Shown piece by piece: positions 26,204 through 34,931 of a stretch of 64,000 bases of DNA. Source of the stretch: Caprella mutica (taxonomy: Eukaryota; Arthropoda; Malacostraca; Amphipoda; Caprellidae); the NCBI GenBank assembly GCA_947561585.1, contig CANNZV010002600.1:27411-91410 (forward strand). The letters are read 5' to 3'. The notes below the pieces were generated by a model. The model made no database searches. It saw only the letters and a list, made by a program, of their open reading frames with translations, and had not been told where the DNA came from. The position numbers and the translations under genes are program-made. Each line of letters begins with the position of its first letter. Position 1 is the stretch's first letter.

Positions 26204-26218
26204 CAATGGGTCCCATTG
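26204..26218. promoter_or_regulatory. 15-bp palindrome at the phosphoesterase start
   Basis: CAATGGG, one central base, CCCATTG. It ends one base from ATG 26202 on the minus strand and occupies the position of the ribosome binding site, where no normal Shine-Dalgarno word is present. It may be an operator or a small mRNA stem. Confidence 0.35.
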
Positions 26219-26229
26219 ATAGGGATATC

Positions 26230-27192
26230 TCAGTTAGCATTACCTTGAGGGGCACGCAAAGGTTTACCGAAAGGAATCCGTTCAGCTTTCGAGATATCTA
26301 GAACGTCTTCGAGCCGTTGTAAATTCAACACATGCCGTCTCTCGTATCGCTGACCCACGTTGAACTTTCTCCGTAACTTTCCATAAAGCGCCCCGAGGTC
26401 CAAGGTAGATTGGAAACGATCTGTCTCCGGGATGCTGAATAGCTTCTCGAAGTAGCGGATGTGAAATAGAAAGGCGTAAGGAATGCGCTCGTCGGGTATG
26501 GGGTTCGGGCCGCCCTTGAAATAGTCGCCGAGGGCTTTGAGTTTAGCGTAGGCTTCCTCTTCGTGATCTGGGCAGTAGGCAAGGCTGTAAGCGTGGTGTC
26601 GCTGGGCAAGGGATGGGCCATCCATGGAATCTGCTGCACGGCCAAAGGCTTCGGCTGCTGCGCAGAAATCACCCTTCTTTCGCACGAGGAGGTTTCCTAG
26701 ATTCCGATTGATCCCATAATCGTCCGGCACGTAGCGCAGGCCATTCTCCAGAAAGGTGGTGGCCTCTTCGACACTCTTTCGAGCGTGATTCACTCGCTCG
26801 TCGACTGATAGCACGCCCTCGGTCTCAGGGCTCAAGTAGTAGGAGACGGCATTGAAGCCTAGCATCCATCCCGCCATTTCCCAATAACCAGCCTCCCGAG
26901 GATGAAGCTGCGTGGCTAGGTGATAGTGCTTTGATACCTTGTCGTAGTCCTTGTTCGCGTAAGCGGTCGTGGCTTGAAGCTCAAACATGGTGGCGAGAAA
27001 CGAGCGGAACCCTCCGAGGGCGGCGGCCGCTCCGAGTTGGCCCAGTTGCTCGCGCATGGAGTCATCTGGAATCCTGGTACCCTCACGGAAATGCGATTCC
27101 TTGAGGCCCGCTTCTAAATGCTGCTCGAATGGCATGCGGATCGCTCCGAAGACCACTAACAAGAGAACAGCAAGCCAGCGCTTCGGAGTCAT
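26230..27192 (-). CDS. Exported or membrane-anchored TPR-like protein
   Basis: 320 residues. The N-terminus has one hydrophobic segment (RWLAVLLLVVFGAIRMPF). The body is helical with tetratricopeptide-like pairs: 'TTAYANKDYDKVSKHYHLATQLHPREAGYW' and 'LGNLLVRKKGDFCAAAEAFGRAADS' (partial motifs quoted). Its ATG overlaps the stop of the ABC permease gene as ATGA, so it is translationally coupled to the transporter and is probably an accessory scaffold of that exporter (inference). Confidence 0.75.
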   Translation of the reverse strand: MTPKRWLAVLLLVVFGAIRMPFEQHLEAGLKESHFREGTRIPDDSMREQLGQLGAAAALGGFRSFLATMFELQATTAYANKDYDKVSKHYHLATQLHPREAGYWEMAGWMLGFNAVSYYLSPETEGVLSVDERVNHARKSVEEATTFLENGLRYVPDDYGINRNLGNLLVRKKGDFCAAAEAFGRAADSMDGPSLAQRHHAYSLAYCPDHEEEAYAKLKALGDYFKGGPNPIPDERIPYAFLFHIRYFEKLFSIPETDRFQSTLDLGALYGKLRRKFNVGQRYERRHVLNLQRLEDVLDISKAERIPFGKPLRAPQGNAN

Positions 27193-28115
27193 AGCTCTTT
27201 GTCAGCGAAGAAGAGGTAACCAGCCACGAGATAGGCGACGACGTAGGCCAAGGCGAGCCCGACGATCTTGCCTAACCAACCGCTAGGCAAGGTCTCGCCA
27301 GCGACAATGCCATCGACCAGATTGAAACTTTGGAAGTTTGGAAAGAGGATGCCGACTCCAGTGATGAGCGCATTGCTCACGCCACTAATACCCTCTGGTG
27401 AACTCCGCCACGAATCGACGACGACTGGCTCGATGTAGCCGACAAAGAAGACGACGAATGCGACGACCACGGTGAAGAGCCCCGAAGACGCGAAGGTGGA
27501 CACGCAAAGGGTGATCGCTCCCAGGACCATCGATTGCAGAGTGATGGCAACGACAGCGCCAAGCAATTGCCAACTCGGGCCTTGAGCCTTTAAGCTAGCT
27601 ATTTCTACGCGGGCATAGTCCAGGCCCTCGTTCTCCGCCGCAGGGAGGGCTTCTTGCTCCGCTACCTGGGTGAATTTGTTGAGTTCGTCGAGAAGAGCTT
27701 CCTGCCGCAAGTATAGGAAGGCCGAGAGCAAGACGGTCATCACGGTGACACTGACAAAGATCACGAGCATGCCTCCGAGATACTTCCCCAACAGGTATTC
27801 GAGCCGCGGGACCGGTTTGGCCAGGATGGTGTAGAGAGTGCGGTCCTCGATGTCTTTGGGAATGAGGTTCGCTGTCGCTACGATGGCGAAGATGGTGCAG
27901 AAGATCGACATGGCGAAGAAGGACATGTCCTTCATCACCTTGAGCTGGCGGGTCGGGTCTTGCGTGAAATTCTGAATCATCAAGGTCGCCGCTAGGATGA
28001 GTGCTGAGAAGATGAGCAGAAAGTAGAAGACCCGCATGCGAATGAGCTGAGTCAGCGTGGTCCTGGCAATGACCCAAACGCGAGCAATGGAGAAAGCTTT
28101 GTGTGTGGCAGCCAT
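27189..28115 (-). CDS. ABC transporter permease (ABC-2 type)
   Basis: About 308 residues with five or six transmembrane helices, for example FYFLLIFSALILAATLMI, FFAMSIFCTIFAIVATANLI, MLVIFVSVTVMTVLLSAFLYL, LLGAVVAITLQSMVLGAITLC and VVVAFVVFFVGYIEPVVV. The segment LIPKDIEDRTLYTILAKPVPRLEYLLGKY is typical of NosY/ABC-2 permeases. A TTG at 28121 is in frame two codons earlier; ATG 28115 is preferred, two bases after the ATPase stop. It partners the ATPase encoded just upstream and probably exports or flips an envelope substrate. Confidence 0.9.
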   Translation of the reverse strand: MAATHKAFSIARVWVIARTTLTQLIRMRVFYFLLIFSALILAATLMIQNFTQDPTRQLKVMKDMSFFAMSIFCTIFAIVATANLIPKDIEDRTLYTILAKPVPRLEYLLGKYLGGMLVIFVSVTVMTVLLSAFLYLRQEALLDELNKFTQVAEQEALPAAENEGLDYARVEIASLKAQGPSWQLLGAVVAITLQSMVLGAITLCVSTFASSGLFTVVVAFVVFFVGYIEPVVVDSWRSSPEGISGVSNALITGVGILFPNFQSFNLVDGIVAGETLPSGWLGKIVGLALAYVVAYLVAGYLFFADKEL

Positions 28116-28117
28116 GA

Positions 28118-28984
28118 TCAACTCTTTGTGTCTGGGCTGTCGCCGGAGGTTTCTTCGAGGAAGAGGCGCTCTAGGGTAGTTCGCGGGTGGCCGGATCGGA
28201 TGAGGCTCGTTCCTTCGTGCTCAGCGACGAGGGCTTTCATTTTAGCGAGGAGTTCTGGGGAGGCTTTCTCTAACAGAATTTCGGTTTGGTCTTCAATGGC
28301 CATGAGCTCTTCCATGGGACCTTCACGGCAGAGCTTGCCATTGAAGATGATGCCCACCCGATCGCAAACTTCCTGCACTTGCTCTAGCAGATGCGAAGAA
28401 AGGATCACGGTGATTTCTTCCTCGCGGAGTTTGAAGATGAGATCTCGAATCTTGCGGGAGCCAGCAGGGTCCACGCCGGCGGTTGGTTCATCGAGCACGA
28501 CGAGGCGCGGGCGCTGAATGAGTGCTTGTGCAAGGCCGATGCGTTGAAGCATGCCTTTGGAGTAGCCGCTGAGTCGCCGATCCCGTGCATGTTCGAGATC
28601 AACCATGGCGAGAAGCTCTTTGCTTCGCTCGGTAATCTCTTTCTTGGTAAGGCCCCCGAGTCGGCCGTAGAAATGGAGCGTCTCCTGCGCGCTGAGAAAT
28701 TTGTAGAAGTAGGGATTCTCTGGGAGGAAGCCTACTTCGGCTCGGCTGCTTACCTTGCGGCTGTCTTGGCCAAAGATGGCAGTGGAACCTTCTGTCGCTG
28801 AGATGAGGCCTAACAAGACCTTCATCGTGGTGGACTTGCCAGAGCCATTTGGGCCGATGAGGCCATAGATCTCGCCAGGGGCGACTTGCAGAGATAGATT
28901 GCTCACAGCGACGACGCGTTGTCGCTTGAGGCTGGGAAGTTTAAAGACCTTTGTTAGGCCTTTGATGTCGACTGCTGGCTCCAT
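28118..28984 (-). CDS. ABC transporter ATP-binding protein
   Basis: 288 residues. Walker A is GPNGSGKST, the signature is LSGYSKGMLQRIGLAQAL, and Walker B is RLVVLDEPTAGVD; the switch histidine lies in VILSSHLLEQV. This pattern fits the CcmA/NatA/GldA branch that pairs with ABC-2 permeases. Its start overlaps the stop of the 28984-29595 gene by one base (TGATG), and the permease follows two bases after its stop. GldA-like gliding or lipopolysaccharide export are possible roles; the substrate is not shown by sequence. Confidence 0.94.
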   Translation of the reverse strand: MEPAVDIKGLTKVFKLPSLKRQRVVAVSNLSLQVAPGEIYGLIGPNGSGKSTTMKVLLGLISATEGSTAIFGQDSRKVSSRAEVGFLPENPYFYKFLSAQETLHFYGRLGGLTKKEITERSKELLAMVDLEHARDRRLSGYSKGMLQRIGLAQALIQRPRLVVLDEPTAGVDPAGSRKIRDLIFKLREEEITVILSSHLLEQVQEVCDRVGIIFNGKLCREGPMEELMAIEDQTEILLEKASPELLAKMKALVAEHEGTSLIRSGHPRTTLERLFLEETSGDSPDTKS

Positions 28985-29595
28985 CAGTCTGCAAACGGCG
29001 GCTGCGGCAGGTGCTGGTCGCGATCAAAGGGAGGAGACTCTTGTTCTGGCAGGGGTTCTTCGAGTTGTCCTGCCCAGACCATGCGATCTTCTTCCGTCGC
29101 GTAGTGTTTAAGATAGAGATTGAGATCCTCTTCGGTGCCGCCACCTAAGATATCGATGATGACCGCAGCATCTGGATCTATAGGTACGTCTGGCGTGTCT
29201 AGGTTGAGGAGTTTCTCCCATAGGATCAGATACAAACTTAGGTCATCCAAATGATCCGTGTGACTGAGGTAGGCCTGTTGTCCTGCTAGCCCGTGGATGA
29301 CTTCTTTGAGTTTGGTATGCAGTTCCTCTCCAGTCATGGCATCTGGCATTGGCAACCAGATGCCGCCGGCGATCAATCGCTTAGCATAGGTGGTGCGAGG
29401 AGCGTTCTCGAAGGCGAGGACATTCTCTAAAAAGGCTTCTTCCAAGTCAGGTGGAATGTCTTCGTCATCTAACGGAAAGACGGCCCCGGCATCTTCAAGC
29501 GCACGGCGCAGCTTGTTGATGCGAATCTCCCGATCGACGTCATCTAAGCGATCGTGGAACGGGTCGTCCTCATTCATGGCGTCTTCGTTAGGCAT
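28984..29595 (-). CDS. Acidic cytoplasmic protein of unknown function
   Basis: 203 residues, strongly acidic, with no signal peptide or membrane segment. It has a helical N-terminal region (HDRLDDVDREIRINKLRRAL) and a centre with 'LHTKLKEVIHGLAGQQAYLS' and 'LSLYLILWEKLLNLDTP'. It is one-base coupled to the ABC ATPase and 12 bases after the Kdo transferase gene, so it is part of the envelope run. I do not recognise the family. Confidence 0.7.
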   Translation of the reverse strand: MPNEDAMNEDDPFHDRLDDVDREIRINKLRRALEDAGAVFPLDDEDIPPDLEEAFLENVLAFENAPRTTYAKRLIAGGIWLPMPDAMTGEELHTKLKEVIHGLAGQQAYLSHTDHLDDLSLYLILWEKLLNLDTPDVPIDPDAAVIIDILGGGTEEDLNLYLKHYATEEDRMVWAGQLEEPLPEQESPPFDRDQHLPQPPFAD

Positions 29596-29607
29596 GTATC
29601 AAGAAAT

Positions 29608-30927
29608 CTAGCCATGGACTTCAGTGGAATCCACTTGGAAAGCGAGTAATTTCTCCAACGTGCGTGCGGTGGCTCCTGCATGCGTTTGGAGGGCGGCTTT
29701 CCCCCGAGTCACGAGCTGTTCAGCGGCCTTTGGGTTATCGATCCAGGTGCTGAGAGCTTCTTCTAAGGCGTCCAACCCGGTGATTTGCACGAGTCCTTGC
29801 TTCTTAAGGAGCAGCTCTGTTAGCGCAGCGAAGTTCTCCATGTGTGGCCCTACGACCACGGGACAGCCGGTTAGAATGGGCTCGACTGGATTCTGACCTC
29901 CCTCGCCGAGGAAACTCTTCCCCACGATGACGGATTGAGCCAGGGCGTACCAGGTGCGGAGTTCGCCGGTGGAGTCGACGAGAAGGGTATCGGCGTGTTC
30001 ATGGCGACGAGTCGGCCAGACGCTGCGTTGCTCGGCAGGAAGATGAGCTTGATCGAGTTCTGCCAGAACTTCGCCCGCGCGTTCGAAGTGGCGCGGCACG
30101 AGAAGCAGTCGCAGTGATGGATAGCGAGGCCTCATCTTGGCGAAGACTTGGGCCACGGCGAGCTCTTCACCCGCGTGACTGCTGCCTAACAGGACGACGT
30201 GTTTGTTTTCCAGGTTTCCCCAGAGGCTCATGAGCATTGCTTTTAGCTCGGTTAACTGATTGGCGTTCGGTTCTTGATGCGCCGCCGGGTCGAACTTGAT
30301 GCTTCCCGTGAAATGGATCTTCTCGGGACGCAATCCGGTCGCTTCCCAGCGCGGGCCGTCTTCGGGCTCTTGGGTGAGCACAGCGGTGAGTCGGTTCAGC
30401 GTGGGTGCAGCCAAGGCGCGGAACTTGGCGTAGCGTCGGCCAGAGCGTGGAGAGAGACGCGCGTTTGCGATGACGACAGGAATGGCTCGTTTCTCAGCAG
30501 CCGCAATGAGATTCGGCCAGAGCTCGGATTCCATGAGGACAATGAGAGAAGGGCGCAGACGGCGAAGCGCTGTCTGCACGATGCCGGGAAGGTCGAGGGG
30601 ATTGAAGATCACCTGAACTCCGGCAGGAACTTTATCTCTCGCGGTCGCGTAGCCGGTAGAGGAGGTTGTGCTGAGGACTAACGTTTGTTCTGGATGTTTT
30701 TTTAGAATCGTCTCGATCAGTTTCACAGCGACTAAGACTTCTCCAACACTGACGGCGTGAATCCACCAAGGACGGTTTAGGATGTCTAACAGAGACTTGT
30801 CGTAGCTACCAAAGCGCTGTTTGAAATTGGCTCCATAGCCGCCTCGGCGACGCATCTTGATCAAGAGGCCGGGGAGGGCGACGACTAGGTAAAGCGGGAG
30901 GAAGAGATTGTAGAGGAACCTTCCCAT
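29608..30927 (-). CDS. waaA: 3-deoxy-D-manno-octulosonic acid (Kdo) transferase
   Basis: 439 residues, the usual length. An N-terminal membrane anchor (FLYNLFLPLYLVVALPGLL) precedes the GT30 N domain, with IHAVSVGEVLVAVKLI, STTSSTGYATARDKVP and MESELWPNLI, and a GT-B C domain with GSSHAGEELAVAQVF and GEGGQNPVEPILTGCPVVVGP. It transfers Kdo from CMP-Kdo to lipid A precursor at the inner membrane. This establishes that the organism makes Kdo-containing lipopolysaccharide. It follows rsmD by three bases and precedes the acidic 203-residue protein. Confidence 0.95.
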   Translation of the reverse strand: MGRFLYNLFLPLYLVVALPGLLIKMRRRGGYGANFKQRFGSYDKSLLDILNRPWWIHAVSVGEVLVAVKLIETILKKHPEQTLVLSTTSSTGYATARDKVPAGVQVIFNPLDLPGIVQTALRRLRPSLIVLMESELWPNLIAAAEKRAIPVVIANARLSPRSGRRYAKFRALAAPTLNRLTAVLTQEPEDGPRWEATGLRPEKIHFTGSIKFDPAAHQEPNANQLTELKAMLMSLWGNLENKHVVLLGSSHAGEELAVAQVFAKMRPRYPSLRLLLVPRHFERAGEVLAELDQAHLPAEQRSVWPTRRHEHADTLLVDSTGELRTWYALAQSVIVGKSFLGEGGQNPVEPILTGCPVVVGPHMENFAALTELLLKKQGLVQITGLDALEEALSTWIDNPKAAEQLVTRGKAALQTHAGATARTLEKLLAFQVDSTEVHG

Positions 30928-30930
30928 CGC

Positions 30931-31488
30931 TTAGCCGACTGGGGTGAAGAAATGAAGGTGGCTCCTGCCATAGTGGCGACTATCTACCAGTGTCCATGTG
31001 TCTGGATGGTCGGGAGGCTGCTTGTCTCCTGTTTCCAAGATGAGGAGTCCGTCGGAAACTATCATCGTGACGAGATTACTCTCCAGAAGGTCGAAAGCAT
31101 GATCGGTATCGCCAGCGGCTTTCTTGTAGGGAGGATCGGCAAAGACCAGGTCATAGCGAGCCTCTGAGGGAGCGCGTTTCAGAAAGGCGTAGACGTCCTG
31201 ACTCGCGACGGTGGCATTGTTTGCCAATTTCGTGCGTTTCAGGTTGGTCTGCAAAGCGGTGATCGCGGCGCGTTCCTGATCGACGAAAGTGGCGTGGGTG
31301 GCGCCTCTGCTCAGTGCCTCAATTCCAAGAGCGCCGCTGCCGGCGAAGAGATCCAAGACTTTGGCCTCTGGCACGCGATTCCCGAGAATGGAGAAGAGCG
31401 CCTCCCGCAGGCGGTCCGTGCTGGGACGTGCCATGGACTTGGGCGCATCGAGTTGGAGTCGACCTGCGGAACCGGAAATGACGCGCAT
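30931..31488 (-). CDS. rsmD: 16S rRNA (guanine966-N2)-methyltransferase
   Basis: 185 residues, normal for RsmD. The N-terminal MRVISGSAGRLQL and RPSTDRLREALFSIL, the SAM-binding KVLDLFAGSGALGIEALSRGA, and the catalytic DPPY in YDLVFADPPYKKA are all diagnostic. It methylates G966 of 16S rRNA in the 30S subunit. It lies three bases after the AsmA-like gene and three before waaA, so it is part of the minus-strand operon although it is not an envelope enzyme. Confidence 0.95.
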   Translation of the reverse strand: MRVISGSAGRLQLDAPKSMARPSTDRLREALFSILGNRVPEAKVLDLFAGSGALGIEALSRGATHATFVDQERAAITALQTNLKRTKLANNATVASQDVYAFLKRAPSEARYDLVFADPPYKKAAGDTDHAFDLLESNLVTMIVSDGLLILETGDKQPPDHPDTWTLVDSRHYGRSHLHFFTPVG

Positions 31489-31491
31489 CTG

Positions 31492-33036
31492 TTAGCTTTG
31501 CTGTTTGGGTTTGGGAGCCTCGCTCGTCTTCTTGATCAGTTCCAAAGTTTCTTCAAAGGTGCGTCCTTCGGAACCGATGAAGTTGGCTTTGAGTTCGGAG
31601 AGCGGTCCGAGAATGAGAAAGTCGCGGAAGTAATCTTCACGTCCTTCTAACTGTTGCACTTCGCGAATGCCTTGGTCGGGCAGTTGGCGTTCGATGCGCT
31701 GGAGAACGGAACGCACGCGTTCGCTAAAGTACAAGCGAGCACCTAACTTGGCCTGCCGGTTGAGGCCCACTGCGCCGCGGCCCTTGAACTCTAAGTTGTC
31801 GGTTCGCCAATGGATGTCTTGAAAGTGAGCCACGGGGCCTTGAATGATAAAGTCGGTCGAGGCGTCGTGGAATTCTAGTTCGACGAATTCTTTCAGACCG
31901 ATGTAGCGACCTAACGACTCTAATAAACCGTTGCGTTCGAGAGAGCCTCCCGTCATGGCACCTGAGCCGCGTCCTTGCCAGGTCTTGGGAGCGCTGAGGA
32001 AACCTTCTGCTTCCAGATCTCCTTCGATCGTGCCTTTGGAGAAACTGAGCCTTGAGGTGACTCGCGCGATGATCGGCGCGATGCTGATGTTAGTAGCTTT
32101 AAGCTTGGCTTGGAAGGGGAAACCTGGCCGACGTGGGTCAGCGATGAGATCCCCCTCGATCGTGCCGCCGTCACTTTGAGCCATTAGGTTGGCGAGGGAG
32201 AGGGCTCCATCATTGCGCACGCGGATTTCACCCTTGGTGTCTTTGGCGGTGAGTGCTCCGGCAGCCATGGCGAATTCGGTTGTGAAATTGCCTAACATTC
32301 CGCCTAATGCGCCTTCTTTCTTTTGAAATAGCGTGCTTAGATCGAGGTCGGTGGCAATGCCTCGGGCCGTGAGTAGCGCGCGATTGCCATTGGGGCCTAG
32401 GAGCACGACTTCACCTTCGGTGATGGCGACATCCTTGAGGAGAAGGCGCGGTACTTTCTGAGCCGGTGGTGTTGGCGGTGTCGTAGGTGCCTTTGGTGTA
32501 GGAGGAGGAGGCGTGACTGCTGGAGGGTTTGGCTCGGGAGCTGGTTCGGGCGTGGTGGGCAGTTCGGGGGATTCTTTCGGGTCCAGCGTAGGTGTTTGGT
32601 TAGAAGCAACCATCATCTCCGTAGGAGTGCTCTTTGGCCGACTCCAGGGGAGGGCGATGGAACCATTCCCATGCTGAATGGTCAGAATCTTTGGATGATG
32701 AACGTGAATCTTGCCTAACGGAAGTGGGCGTTGTGTCAGAGACCAGAGAGAGAATTCCGCTTGCACCGTCTCGGCATGGAAGAATGGGGCGGTTGCGGGA
32801 AGGCCTGTCTCTTCCTGGTGATTCATTTGCAACCCCTTCACCGTGATGCCCCTCCAAGGGAGGTAGCTGATGGTTTCGTAGGTGACCTCGGCGCCAAAGC
32901 GTTTCTCGAAGGTTTGCGCGACCTTCTCGCGAATCCCAGGCGATCGGAGGAAGAGATTGGCACCGATCAAGACGAGTCCTGCTAGAAGGACGAGGAGGAC
33001 GATGGCGTAGAGGATGCCTTTGCGGAGTGCCTTCAT
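31492..33036 (-). CDS. AsmA-like membrane protein with proline-rich linker
   Basis: 514 residues. A transmembrane segment at the start (YAIVLLVLLAGLVLIGANLFL) is followed by an AsmA/TamB-like N domain (VAQTFEKRFGAEVTYETISYLPW, ITVKGLQMNH), then a linker of about 60 residues that is nearly all Pro, Thr and Glu, and a C-terminal AsmA-type domain (SFSKGTIEGDLEAEGFLSAP and FKGRGAVGLNRQAKLGARLY). AsmA-family proteins bridge the periplasm and move phospholipids to the outer membrane. The linker is unusual in length and composition. It lies between the rhomboid and rsmD genes with four- and three-base gaps. Confidence 0.8.
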   Translation of the reverse strand: MKALRKGILYAIVLLVLLAGLVLIGANLFLRSPGIREKVAQTFEKRFGAEVTYETISYLPWRGITVKGLQMNHQEETGLPATAPFFHAETVQAEFSLWSLTQRPLPLGKIHVHHPKILTIQHGNGSIALPWSRPKSTPTEMMVASNQTPTLDPKESPELPTTPEPAPEPNPPAVTPPPPTPKAPTTPPTPPAQKVPRLLLKDVAITEGEVVLLGPNGNRALLTARGIATDLDLSTLFQKKEGALGGMLGNFTTEFAMAAGALTAKDTKGEIRVRNDGALSLANLMAQSDGGTIEGDLIADPRRPGFPFQAKLKATNISIAPIIARVTSRLSFSKGTIEGDLEAEGFLSAPKTWQGRGSGAMTGGSLERNGLLESLGRYIGLKEFVELEFHDASTDFIIQGPVAHFQDIHWRTDNLEFKGRGAVGLNRQAKLGARLYFSERVRSVLQRIERQLPDQGIREVQQLEGREDYFRDFLILGPLSELKANFIGSEGRTFEETLELIKKTSEAPKPKQQS

Positions 33037-33040
33037 TTAG

Positions 33041-33832
33041 TTAGGCCTCCATCTGTTGGGATGCCGCTCGTTTAGCTTCGAGACGGGCGTCATTGAGAGC
33101 ACGTTCCTCTTCGAGTGAGGCCTTCGTCGGTGGTTTCGGCGTGAGGCCTAGCAGCTTCACATAGAGGAGTCCACCCAAGGCGCCGCCGAAGTGAGCGAAG
33201 TGGCCCATATTCGAGATCAACGGGAGGCTGAAGGAGCTTGCTAGAGCTAGGATGCCTAACAAGCCGGATGAGTAGAGAAGGGCTTGGCTGAAGGAGCCGC
33301 CATACATTCTAGTTTGGTAACCTAACACCCAGACATCAAGACGTTCATTTGCGTGAATGACTCCGAAGGCAGCGATGAGTCCGAAGGCCGAGCCTGACGC
33401 GCCTAACAAAGGCGAAGCCGGTGTGACGAGAATCTGAAAGAATCCTCCAAGGATGCCTGATCCCAGGTAGATGCCGAGCCAGTGCCGGGTGCCGATATCA
33501 AGGAGCAGTTCCTTCCCAGCCATGTAGATCACGAGCATGTTCAGTGAAAGGTGCATGATTCGCATGCCCAGACCGAGGTCGCCTCCGTGAAGGAAGAGGT
33601 GGGTGATGGGTTGCCACCATTTGCCAGCGCGAAGGCCGTCCACACTGATCGCGCCGTCGTCAATAAACGTGAGAAGCGCGGCATCGCTCAGCGTGATCAT
33701 GTAAGCGAAGACCAGGAGATTGAGGCCTACGATGACGGTCACGACATCGATCCCGGAACGCGTGCACAAGCGTGGTCGACGCGCTGCCCTGGGGGCAGAG
33801 CTGACGGGCTGGGAGGTGCGCGCGGGATCCAC
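33041..33832 (-). CDS. Rhomboid family intramembrane serine protease
   Basis: 263 residues with six or so transmembrane helices. The catalytic serine is in LLGASGSAFGLIAAFG and the histidine in NMGHFAHFGGALGGLLY. The HLFLHGG loop and HLSLNMLVIYMAGKELL match the rhomboid core. The start is GTG 33832 with no clear ribosome site and a basic N-terminal tail; a GTG further in is also possible. The C-terminal 40 residues are a charged coiled-coil tail. It is the first gene of the minus-strand run, so its promoter should lie in 33833-34022. The substrate is not known. Confidence 0.9.
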   Translation of the reverse strand: MDPARTSQPVSSAPRAARRPRLCTRSGIDVVTVIVGLNLLVFAYMITLSDAALLTFIDDGAISVDGLRAGKWWQPITHLFLHGGDLGLGMRIMHLSLNMLVIYMAGKELLLDIGTRHWLGIYLGSGILGGFFQILVTPASPLLGASGSAFGLIAAFGVIHANERLDVWVLGYQTRMYGGSFSQALLYSSGLLGILALASSFSLPLISNMGHFAHFGGALGGLLYVKLLGLTPKPPTKASLEEERALNDARLEAKRAASQQMEA

Positions 33833-33930
33833 CGTTCAAGGAAGCACAAGATTGTGCGAGCACCAATCTTGCTTTCCCAATGAAAGAAGCCGCCCTCAGC
33901 CTCGTATCTTATAGAGATTCCTTGCCCCTA

Positions 33931-33958
33931 GCCCCGGTGCTCCCCAAGTCGCCGGGGC
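33931..33958 (-). terminator. GC hairpin after the Hyi-like gene
   Basis: GCCCCGG (33931-33937) pairs exactly with 33952-33958 around a 14-base loop. It lies 65 bases past the stop of the 34023-34925 gene and 99 bases before the rhomboid start. There is no T-run, so it may be a factor-dependent or weak terminator. The rest of the 33833-34022 gap holds no other gene that I can support. Confidence 0.4.
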
Positions 33959-34022
33959 GTATTGACCCCCAAAGGAAGGGCGGTGGTGTCTTCTAGATGC
34001 TGCCGCTCTTTCGAGGGGTGAA

Positions 34023-34925
34023 TTACACGTCGCAGAGTGACACCGCGTGACTCAGGGCCTTCACTTTATCGTCCCACGTTGGGATGAATTCCTGGGCGAC
34101 ATAGCCTTCATAACCGGTCTCCAGAATGGCGTGCATGATGGGCGGGTAATTGATTTCCTGATTCTCATCAATCTCGCCGCGGCCCGGGCATCCGGCGGTG
34201 TGGTAGTGGCCAATGATGTCTTTCAGCGCACGAAGGCGGCGAATGACATCTCCATGCATGACCTGCACATGGTAGATATCGAAGAGCAGTTTCATGTTGG
34301 GCGAGCCGACTTGCTTGATGAGATCGGCGCAGTGGTCCACGTCGTCGCCGAAGTAGCCCGGGTGCCCTTTCATTGGGTGGGTGTCATCGCGTGAATTCAG
34401 ATGCTCGAGGCAGAGATTCACGCCCTTCTTCTCGGCGTGACCGATGACAGACTTCCAAAGTTCTACGCAGTTCTTGCTCCCTTGTTCAGGAGAAATGCCC
34501 GCCTCGCTCATGCCGGTAAATGTGATGACATTTGGCGAACCTACCTTGGCTGCTAAGTCGATGCCTTTGATGAGGGCTTCCTTGCACGCGGTGTGATTGC
34601 TAGTCGTGACAGGGCCATTTCCAAATCCGTGGCTGCCGACGATGGCGATCTTCAAGCCTAACTCCATGACGGCAGGGTAAGCGTCTGCGCTGATGCCTTC
34701 GATCGCTGGCATGCCAAGCGCTTTACAGATCTTGGCGAGTTCTACGGCCTTCATCGGCTTGAAGCACCAGCCCATAACGCTTTGCTTGATGCGGCCATGT
34801 TCTACGATGCGATCCGGGAGCGACTGTTCTTGTGCTCTGAGCAAGGATGTAAGGCTTAGGCTAGAAAGCGCGGCGGCACCTGAGGTAAGAAGCTGGCGGC
34901 GGTTCAAACGAAGAGGGGTAGTCAT
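34023..34925 (-). CDS. Tat-exported hydroxypyruvate isomerase-like TIM-barrel protein
   Basis: 300 residues. A Tat signal (NRRQLLTSGAAALSSLSL, residues 8-25) precedes an AP-endonuclease-2/xylose-isomerase-like TIM barrel. Metal and active-site segments include LCLEHLNSRDDTHPM, KLLFDIYHVQVMHGD, IIGHYHTAGCPGRGEID and GYEGYVAQEFIP, a good match to the Hyi family. Exported Tat versions are frequent in Planctomycetes and Verrucomicrobia, where substrate is undefined. It starts six bases after the stop of the 34932-35735 gene. Confidence 0.9.
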   Translation of the reverse strand: MTTPLRLNRRQLLTSGAAALSSLSLTSLLRAQEQSLPDRIVEHGRIKQSVMGWCFKPMKAVELAKICKALGMPAIEGISADAYPAVMELGLKIAIVGSHGFGNGPVTTSNHTACKEALIKGIDLAAKVGSPNVITFTGMSEAGISPEQGSKNCVELWKSVIGHAEKKGVNLCLEHLNSRDDTHPMKGHPGYFGDDVDHCADLIKQVGSPNMKLLFDIYHVQVMHGDVIRRLRALKDIIGHYHTAGCPGRGEIDENQEINYPPIMHAILETGYEGYVAQEFIPTWDDKVKALSHAVSLCDV

Positions 34926-34931
34926 GTGTAT

